A DNA stretch of 7,056 nt from the NCBI GenBank assembly GCA_910585755.1, contig CAJUFH010000086.1, positions 1-7,056 on the forward strand, written 5' to 3'. The stretch's first letter is position 1. Every line of letters begins with the position of its first letter. A program made the position numbers and the translations under genes. Below the pieces are notes generated by a model. That model saw nothing but the letters and a program-made list of their open reading frames with translations, was not told the DNA's origin and did not search any database. Source of the DNA: an uncultured Muribaculaceae bacterium. Its GTDB lineage: Bacteria > Bacteroidota > Bacteroidia > Bacteroidales > Muribaculaceae. This document shows positions 1-7,056 of the stretch, piece by piece.

Positions 1-3607
<3,607 letters not shown>

Positions 3608-3733
3608 CAATAAAATGAATTGTTGATAGCTATCGGTTTGTTCTGGCGGGGCGCGGGCCGTTAAGCGCCGTTAAAGTTTCTTAAACTTTCGGAAAGTTGC
3701 GGAAACTTTGTTAACGCCCCGCTTTATAAACGG
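3608..3733 (-). promoter_or_regulatory. Structured 5' leader of rpoB
   Basis: This non-coding stretch lies between the terminator after rplL and the rpoB start. It holds nested inverted repeats: an outer 8-bp GC pair (3646-3653 with 3715-3722, GCGGGGCG/CGCCCCGC), a middle pair (GTTAAAGTTTC at 3670-3680 with GAAACTTTGTTAAC at 3702-3715, two bases bulged), and an inner AACTTT/AAAGTT hairpin (3684-3698). GGCGC (3650-3654) can instead pair with GCGCC (3665-3669), which would compete with the outer pair. A 10-bp palindrome, GATAGCTATC, sits at 3625-3634. The last 40 bases before the ATG are AT-rich, with no Shine-Dalgarno sequence. I found no convincing match to the Bacteroidota TAnnTTTG promoter element. 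The role as a leader or attenuator is inferred from structure and position. Confidence 0.5.
3661..3720. repeat. Six-unit 10-bp phased repeat upstream of rpoB
   Basis: Six consecutive 10-mers start with TTAA or GGAA: TTAAGCGCCG, TTAAAGTTTC, TTAAACTTTC, GGAAAGTTGC, GGAAACTTTG and TTAACGCCCC. The four central units share the form KKAAASTTKS (K = T/G, S = G/C), with the fifth base alternating G, C, G, C. Direct repeats therefore return every 20 bp, and each neighbouring pair is an inverted repeat. The period matches about one helical turn of DNA. The repeat is seen directly in the sequence; no function is known to me. Confidence 0.75.
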
Positions 3734-3772
3734 AAAAGGTTAAGCGTCCGGGACAAGCCCGGTCGCTTAACC
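3734..3772 (-). terminator. Intrinsic terminator after rplL
   Basis: Read on the minus strand, GGTTAAGCG (3772-3764) pairs with CGCTTAACC (3746-3738). After one A-A mismatch, CCGGG (3762-3758) pairs with CCCGG (3752-3748) around the 5-nt loop CTTGT. TTTT (3737-3734) follows at once, then CCGTTTATAAA. The stem begins 43 nt past the rplL stop. The form is that of a Rho-independent terminator, possibly leaky because the T-run is short. On the plus strand the same hairpin is followed by GTTTTCTCTT, so it could also stop antisense transcription. Confidence 0.85.
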
Positions 3773-3815
3773 GTTTTCTCTTCAAAGCAGAAGAGGGTGC
3801 CTGGCGAGGGGATGC

Positions 3816-4190
3816 TTATTTCAGCTCAACCTCAGCGCCCTGCTCTTCGAGCTTCTTCTTGAGATCCTCAGCCTCAGCCTTGGCAACGCCTTCCTTGAGG
3901 ACGCTGGGTGCGCCGTCAACCATTTCCTTGGCTTCCTTCAGACCCAGACCGGTCAGCTCCTTGACGAGCTTGACAACCTGGAGCTTGGAAGCGCCGGCGT
4001 TCTTGAGGACTACGTCGAAGGCGGTCTTCTCTTCAGCGGCGGGTGCGCCTGCTGCGGGGCCTGCTGCTACAGCGACTGCTGCTGCGGCGGGTTCGATGCC
4101 GTACTCCTCTTTGAGGATGGTAGCGAGTTCGTTTACTTCCTTGACGGTGAGGTTAACTAAAGATTCTGCAAGAGCTTTGATGTCTGCCAT
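3816..4190 (-). CDS. rplL: 50S ribosomal protein L7/L12
   Basis: L7/L12 is the multi-copy stalk protein of the 50S subunit. Its C-terminal domain recruits and activates the translation GTPases (EF-Tu, EF-G, IF2, RF3). The 124-residue product has the usual length and plan: a helical dimerisation domain (about 1-33, MADIKALAESLVNLTVKEV) that docks on L10, an Ala/Gly/Pro hinge (about 34-53), and a compact C-terminal domain (54-124) with EKTAFDVVLKNAGASKLQVV and the very conserved TGLGLKEAKEMVDGAP (80-95). The start is CTACA-ATG with no Shine-Dalgarno sequence. The gene follows rplJ after 75 nt and is followed by a strong terminator. Four or more copies of L12 are needed per L10, so translation should be boosted here, and the open A/C-rich leader may contribute. 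Confidence 0.98.
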   Translation of the reverse strand: MADIKALAESLVNLTVKEVNELATILKEEYGIEPAAAAVAVAAGPAAGAPAAEEKTAFDVVLKNAGASKLQVVKLVKELTGLGLKEAKEMVDGAPSVLKEGVAKAEAEDLKKKLEEQGAEVELK

Positions 4191-4265
4191 TGTAGTATGA
4201 ATTTGTAGTTGTTTTTGTTTTGGTGAGTTGAATCGGGAGAGAGCGGGATGGTCTCCATACGGGGC
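4191..4265 (-). promoter_or_regulatory. A/C-rich unstructured leader of rplL
   Basis: In the mRNA sense the 75-nt gap between rplJ and rplL ends in a run made almost only of A and C with scattered T (CACCAAAACAAAAACAACTA, then CAAATTCATACTACA) directly before the ATG. It contains almost no G after the first third, so little secondary structure can form. There is no Shine-Dalgarno sequence. Such an open, A-rich leader fits efficient initiation in Bacteroidota, but the enhancer role is inference. Confidence 0.4.
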
Positions 4266-4790
4266 TTACGCCTCCTTCTTGGAGAGGGTCTCGAGGATGC
4301 CGTGGATGGTGTTGCCGCCGCTCTGCAGAGCGCTGATAACGTTCTTGGCGGGGGACTGCAGGAGAGCCACGACGTCGGCGATGAGCTCGTTCTTGCTCTT
4401 GATGTTCGAGAGAACTTCGAGCTGGTCCTCACCCATGTAGACGGTTTCCTCTACATACGCGGCCTTAAGGCGGGGGAGAACGTCGTCCTTCTGGCGGAAC
4501 TTCTTGAGGAGCTTGGCGGGAGCGTTACCTGTGTTGCAGCACATCAGAGAAGTCGACTCCTTCAGAGCACCGTAGAGCTCGGAGTAGTCTCCTTCGAGCT
4601 GTTCGAGCGCCTTGTGGAGAAGGGTGTTCTTGACCACCATCAGTTTGATGTCGCTGTTGAAGCACTCGCGGCGGAGCTGCGAGGTCTTTTCAGCGTTCAG
4701 GCCGGCGGTTTCCACGAGGTAGAAGCAGGAGTACTCTTTGATGGTCTCCGCTATTTTTTCGATGATTAGGGCTTTATCTTCCTTTTTCAT
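4266..4790 (-). CDS. rplJ: 50S ribosomal protein L10
   Basis: L10 anchors the L7/L12 dimers to 23S rRNA at the base of the stalk, next to L11. The 174-residue product is of normal length. The N-terminal globular rRNA-binding domain (about 1-135) contains the conserved KLMVVKNTLLHKAL segment (49-62). The C-terminal part (about 148-174, KNVISALQSGGNTIHGILETL) is the extended helix on which L12 dimers sit. Two adjacent cysteines (84-85) are visible. ATG lies 21 nt after the rplA stop in the context CCACA-ATG, with no Shine-Dalgarno sequence. Unlike E. coli, there is no room between rplA and rplJ for a long L10-binding leader, so any such autoregulatory site would have to lie in the end of rplA or be absent. 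Confidence 0.97.
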   Translation of the reverse strand: MKKEDKALIIEKIAETIKEYSCFYLVETAGLNAEKTSQLRRECFNSDIKLMVVKNTLLHKALEQLEGDYSELYGALKESTSLMCCNTGNAPAKLLKKFRQKDDVLPRLKAAYVEETVYMGEDQLEVLSNIKSKNELIADVVALLQSPAKNVISALQSGGNTIHGILETLSKKEA

Positions 4791-4811
4791 TGTGGTTCGG
4801 TCTGAAAGGGG

Positions 4812-5507
4812 TTAGTCGTCGATGGTCTTGGAGTCAACCTTGATGCCGGGGCCCATGGTGGACGAAAGATAAATGCTCTTGAGGTAGGTGCCTTTGGCCG
4901 TGGCGGGCTTCAGCTTGATCAGAGTGTTGATGAACTCGCGGGCGTTTTCTTTCATCTGCTGGGGAGTGAAGGATACCTTGCCGATCGAAGTGTGAACGAT
5001 ACCGTTCTTGTCGACCTTGAAGTCAATCTTACCCTTCTTAACCTCCTCGACAGCCTTGGCGACGTCGACGGTCACTGTGCCGCTCTTGGGGTTAGGCATC
5101 AGGCCGCGGGGACCGAGGATACGGCCCAGGGCACCGATCTTACCCATGATCGCGGGCTGGGTGATGATGACGTCGATGTCGGTCCATCCGCCCTTGATCT
5201 TCTCAATGTACTCGTCGAGACCTACATAGTCGGCACCGGCTGCCTTGGCGGCTGCCTCGGCGTCGGCGGTGCAGAGCACCAGCACGCGCACCTGCTTGCC
5301 GGTTCCGTGGGGGAGCGTAACGACGCCGCGGACCATCTGGTTGGCCTTGCGGGGGTCTACACCCAGGCGTACGTCGATGTCGAACGAAGCGTCGAACTTG
5401 GCGTAGTTAGTCTCTTTGACCTTCTCGGCGGCTTCCAGCAGGGGATATGCCTTCCCTACTTCAATCTTGGATAAAGCTAACTTCTGGTTCTTTGTCAGTT
5501 TTGCCAT
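4812..5507 (-). CDS. rplA: 50S ribosomal protein L1
   Basis: L1 binds the mobile L1 stalk of 23S rRNA and helps release deacylated tRNA from the E site. In several bacteria it also represses its own operon by binding the rplK leader. The 231-residue length is normal. Domain I is formed by both ends of the chain and domain II by the middle (about 65-160). Landmarks are TLPHGTGKQVRVLVL (64-78), the hallmark GRILGPRGLMPNPKSGTV (128-145), and the RNA-binding end part IGKVSFTPQQMKENAREFI (175-193). The start is GAACA-ATG, 19 nt after the rplK stop, again without a Shine-Dalgarno sequence. The tight spacing suggests cotranscription with rplK. Confidence 0.98.
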   Translation of the reverse strand: MAKLTKNQKLALSKIEVGKAYPLLEAAEKVKETNYAKFDASFDIDVRLGVDPRKANQMVRGVVTLPHGTGKQVRVLVLCTADAEAAAKAAGADYVGLDEYIEKIKGGWTDIDVIITQPAIMGKIGALGRILGPRGLMPNPKSGTVTVDVAKAVEEVKKGKIDFKVDKNGIVHTSIGKVSFTPQQMKENAREFINTLIKLKPATAKGTYLKSIYLSSTMGPGIKVDSKTIDD

Positions 5508-5526
5508 TGTTCTTGAAGTTTACGGG

Positions 5527-5970
5527 TTAGACATTCTCGGGGAAAGCCCCTTTAACGGTGATACCCATGCTGCGGGCGGTACCTGCCACCATGCGCATGG
5601 CCGATTCAACGGTGAAGCAGTTCAAATCGGGCATCTTGTCGGTAGCGATCGTCTTAACCTGGTCCCAGGTGAGTTCGGCGACTTTCTGACGGTTCGGCTG
5701 GGCCGAGCCTTTCTTGATTTTCGCCGCTTCCATCAGCTGGATAGCCACCGGGGGAGTCTTGACGATGAAGTCGAAGCTCTTGTCGGTGTAATAAGTGATT
5801 ATTACAGGGAGAACTTTACCGGCTTTGTCCTGGGTACGGGCGTTAAACTGCTTGCAGAACTCCATGATGTTGATGCCCTTGGAACCCAGCGCGGGTCCTA
5901 CTGGGGGCGAAGGGTTCGCGGCACCGCCCTTAATCTGCAATTTGATCTGTCCAGCAACTTCTTTTGCCAT
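5527..5970 (-). CDS. rplK: 50S ribosomal protein L11
   Basis: L11 binds the GTPase-associated centre of 23S rRNA. It takes part in factor-dependent GTP hydrolysis and, in other bacteria, in RelA activation and thiostrepton action. The product is 147 residues, a few longer than E. coli L11 (142). The N-terminal domain (about 1-70) carries the proline-rich PSPPVGPALGSKGINIMEFC (20-39), the region to which thiostrepton-class drugs bind together with rRNA. The C-terminal rRNA-binding domain (about 74-140) ends in ESAMRMVAGTARSMGITVKG (122-141). The start is GAAACA-ATG, after an AT-rich stretch and without a Shine-Dalgarno sequence. It follows nusG after 217 bp containing a terminator and a structured leader, so it probably heads the rplKAJL unit. 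Confidence 0.98.
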   Translation of the reverse strand: MAKEVAGQIKLQIKGGAANPSPPVGPALGSKGINIMEFCKQFNARTQDKAGKVLPVIITYYTDKSFDFIVKTPPVAIQLMEAAKIKKGSAQPNRQKVAELTWDQVKTIATDKMPDLNCFTVESAMRMVAGTARSMGITVKGAFPENV

Positions 5971-6145
5971 TGTTTCAAAAGTTTATTTGATTAACGAAAC
6001 GCGCCTATCCGTGATGCGGGCGTCTTTTCGGCCGCGTAACCGACCGCGGGCCTTCAGCGCATCGGGAGCCTGGAAACTCCCGCGGCGTCCGGCCCTGCCC
6101 TCCGGCAAAGCGCATAGCGGGTCAAACGACCCAGCGAACATAACG
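5971..6145 (-). promoter_or_regulatory. GC-rich hairpin-dense leader of rplK
   Basis: This is the part of the nusG-rplK gap beyond the terminator. Read on the minus strand it can form several hairpins: GGGTC-GTTT-GACCC (6132-6119); CCGG...CCGG around AGGGCAGGG; GGGAG...CTCCC with an 8-nt loop (6081-6064); and a strong GGCCCGCG/CGCGGCC stem with one bulged C and an 8-nt loop (6052-6030). The final 35 nt are AT-rich and end in CTTTTGAAACA-ATG. L1 represses the L11 operon through the rplK leader in other bacteria, so this is the natural place for an L1 site here, but I cannot identify the L1-binding motif with confidence. A clear TAnnTTTG promoter element is not visible. Confidence 0.45.
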
Positions 6146-6169
6146 AAAAAAATCCCACCAGCCGGCGGG
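6146..6169 (-). terminator. Intrinsic terminator after nusG
   Basis: On the minus strand CCCGCC (6169-6164) pairs with GGTGGG (6159-6154), including one G-T wobble, around the loop GGCT. An A and then seven T residues (6152-6146) follow. The stem begins 18 nt after the nusG stop. This is a compact Rho-independent terminator. It implies that rplK is either read through from upstream or has its own promoter in the 145-175 nt that follow. Confidence 0.82.
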
Positions 6170-6187
6170 GAAGCGTTCCTTTCGGAA

Positions 6188-6760
6188 TTATTCCCTCTCG
6201 ACCTGTGAGTTTTCGAGCTCCATCGGAGTCTCTCTGCCGAAGATTTTGACGGTCACCTTCAGCTTCTTCTTCTCAGGGAAGACCTCGCTGATTTTGCCGT
6301 TGAACCCGGCGAAGGCCCCGGAGATGACTTTGACGGTCTCTCCGACCAGATAGTCGTTGGTGCCTTCCTCAAGACTCTCGTTGATGTCGTCGGCGGTACC
6401 GAGCATACGCATCACCTCGCTCTCGCGCAGCGGTTCGGGCTTTGCGTCCTTGCCGCGTCCTTTCAGGAAGTCGATGACGTTGGTGGTGTTTGTGAGCTCG
6501 TGAACCACTTCCCCCACGAGTTCTGCCTCGACGAAAACGTAGCCGGAGTAGAGGTTTCTCTCCTTGACTACCTTCTTGCCGTTCTTGACAGTCAGAACTT
6601 TCTCGGTCGGAATCAGGACTTGGAAAACGTGGTTCCCCAGGTCGGTGTTCTTAATCGCACCGTCGAGGAGTTCCTTAACCTTTGCCTCCTTGCCGGAAAT
6701 GGCACGCAGGACGTACCAGGCCCGACGGGGAGCCGAATGTTTTGCGATTTCTTCTGCCAT
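6188..6760 (-). CDS. nusG: Transcription termination/antitermination factor NusG
   Basis: NusG binds the RNA polymerase clamp during elongation, affects pausing and Rho-dependent termination, and can link polymerase to ribosomal protein S10. The 190-residue product is full length. The NGN domain spans about 13-120, with AWYVLRAISGKEAKVKELL (14-32) and NLYSGYVFVE (69-78). The KOW domain spans about 138-188, with VGETVKVISGAFAGFNGKI (139-157). A charged linker of about 20 residues joins them. The start MAEEIAKHSAPRRAWYV places the NGN core at the expected distance from the N-terminus. The ATG is 32 nt after the secE stop. The place beside secE and the standard length make this the housekeeping NusG rather than one of the specialised NusG-like (UpxY-type) regulators that Bacteroides use in capsule loci. 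Confidence 0.97.
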   Translation of the reverse strand: MAEEIAKHSAPRRAWYVLRAISGKEAKVKELLDGAIKNTDLGNHVFQVLIPTEKVLTVKNGKKVVKERNLYSGYVFVEAELVGEVVHELTNTTNVIDFLKGRGKDAKPEPLRESEVMRMLGTADDINESLEEGTNDYLVGETVKVISGAFAGFNGKISEVFPEKKKLKVTVKIFGRETPMELENSQVERE

Positions 6761-6792
6761 GTCTTTTTAGCTTCTTCCGCTTACGAACGGGG

Positions 6793-6993
6793 TTAGTTTC
6801 CGAGACTGTAGATAAGGTGCATCAGCGCGTCGACCACTTGATCCATGATAAATATTATCAGGGCGATAATAACGGAAGCAAGCATCACGATGCAAGCGCT
6901 CTTGATTAGCTGAGTCCTTGTGGGCCAGGAGGTCTTGTAACGAAGCTCGTCGTAGGCCTCCTCTATGTTCGTGAGTAATTTGAGTTTTTTCAT
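6793..6993 (-). CDS. secE: Preprotein translocase subunit SecE
   Basis: SecE clamps the two halves of SecY in the SecYEG protein-conducting channel of the inner membrane. The 66-residue product is the short, single-span form common outside the Enterobacteria. An amphipathic cytoplasmic helix (about 8-22, TNIEEAYDELRYKTS) is followed by the conserved Trp-Pro of TSWPT (21-25) and one membrane segment (about 32-50, SACIVMLASVIIALIIFIM). The first residues MKKLKLL are basic. The ATG lies only 11 nt after the CCA end of tRNA-Trp, and nusG starts 32 nt after the stop. No Shine-Dalgarno sequence fits in the short leader. Confidence 0.96.
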   Translation of the reverse strand: MKKLKLLTNIEEAYDELRYKTSWPTRTQLIKSACIVMLASVIIALIIFIMDQVVDALMHLIYSLGN

Positions 6994-7004
6994 CAGTGTT
7001 CTTT

Positions 7005-7056
7005 TGGCACGGGTTGAGAGACTCGAACTCCCGACACCTGGTTTTGGAGACCAGTG
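7005..7056 (-). tRNA. trpT: tRNA-Trp(CCA), 5' part outside window
   Basis: The last 52 bases, read on the minus strand, are tRNA positions 25 to 76. They comprise the anticodon stem CTGGT/ACCAG with loop CTCCAAA (anticodon CCA, tryptophan), the 5-nt variable loop GTGTC, the T stem GGGAG/CTCTC with loop TTCGAGT, the 3' acceptor strand AACCCGT, discriminator G and an encoded CCA. The D arm and 5' acceptor strand are cut by the window edge. tRNA-Trp directly before secE, usually after a tuf gene, is a known Bacteroidota arrangement; tuf is expected upstream but is not visible. Confidence 0.96.

Noticed and set aside
3721..3737. TATAAA near the rplL terminator as an rpoB promoter
   Set aside because: It resembles a sigma70-type -10 only loosely, does not match TAnnTTTG, and lies within the bases just after the terminator hairpin. 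There is no supporting -33 element.
4030..4095. GCTGCTGC-like repeats in rplL as a microsatellite or unstable repeat
   Set aside because: They encode the Ala-rich hinge expected in every L7/L12, with mixed Ala codons rather than a pure tandem repeat.
4248..5994. Plus-strand frames opposite rplJ, rplA and rplK (4248-4769, 4992-5474, 5416-5994)
   Set aside because: They overlap almost fully with well-conserved ribosomal protein genes and have no family resemblance or start context.
6134..6141. TATGTTCG (minus strand) as a Bacteroidota -7 promoter element for rplK
   Set aside because: It differs from TAnnTTTG at one fixed base, directly follows the terminator T-run, and has no TTG/TTTG-type -33 element at a suitable distance.
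6188..6760. NusG as a capsule-type UpxY antiterminator
   Set aside because: The gene sits between secE and rplK, has the normal length and a normal NGN-KOW plan, all of which point to housekeeping nusG.

Overview
The window is the secE-nusG-rplKAJL-rpoB transcription and translation cluster of a bacterium, with every gene on the minus strand, so it reads from right (7056) to left (1). The proteins look like Bacteroidota, most likely Bacteroidales. The grounds are the tRNA-Trp-secE-nusG-rplK-rplA-rplJ-rplL-rpoB order, the RpoB and L11 sequence style, and starts that lack Shine-Dalgarno sequences and instead sit in an A-rich context. The coding DNA is rather GC-rich for Bacteroidales, which would suit an Alistipes/Rikenellaceae-type genome; that placement is inference only.

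Layout in transcription order: the 3' two thirds of tRNA-Trp(CCA) (7056-7005, cut by the window edge); secE only 11 nt later; nusG; an intrinsic terminator; a GC-rich, hairpin-dense leader of about 170 nt; rplK (L11), rplA (L1), rplJ (L10) and rplL (L7/L12) at short spacings of 19, 21 and 75 nt; a second strong intrinsic terminator; a leader of about 125 nt with a striking 10-bp phased repeat and nested inverted repeats; then rpoB, whose last roughly 65-70 codons run off the left edge. There are no non-coding stretches over 300 bases. The two longest gaps (208 and 217 bp) hold the terminators and leaders.

The genes form one functional group. SecE belongs to the protein-export channel. NusG is the elongation factor that links RNA polymerase to termination and translation. 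L11, L1, L10 and L7/L12 build the factor-binding stalk and the L1 stalk of the 50S subunit. RpoB is the catalytic beta subunit of RNA polymerase. The two terminators cut the cluster into three blocks (tRNA-secE-nusG / rplKAJL / rpoB onward), much as in other bacteria.

I see no mobile element, CRISPR array, defence system or foreign gene, and I do not think an undescribed multi-gene system is hidden here. The parts worth a second look are non-coding: the phased repeat and nested hairpins before rpoB, the structured rplK leader, the very tight tRNA-secE junction, and the shared ACA-ATG start context.
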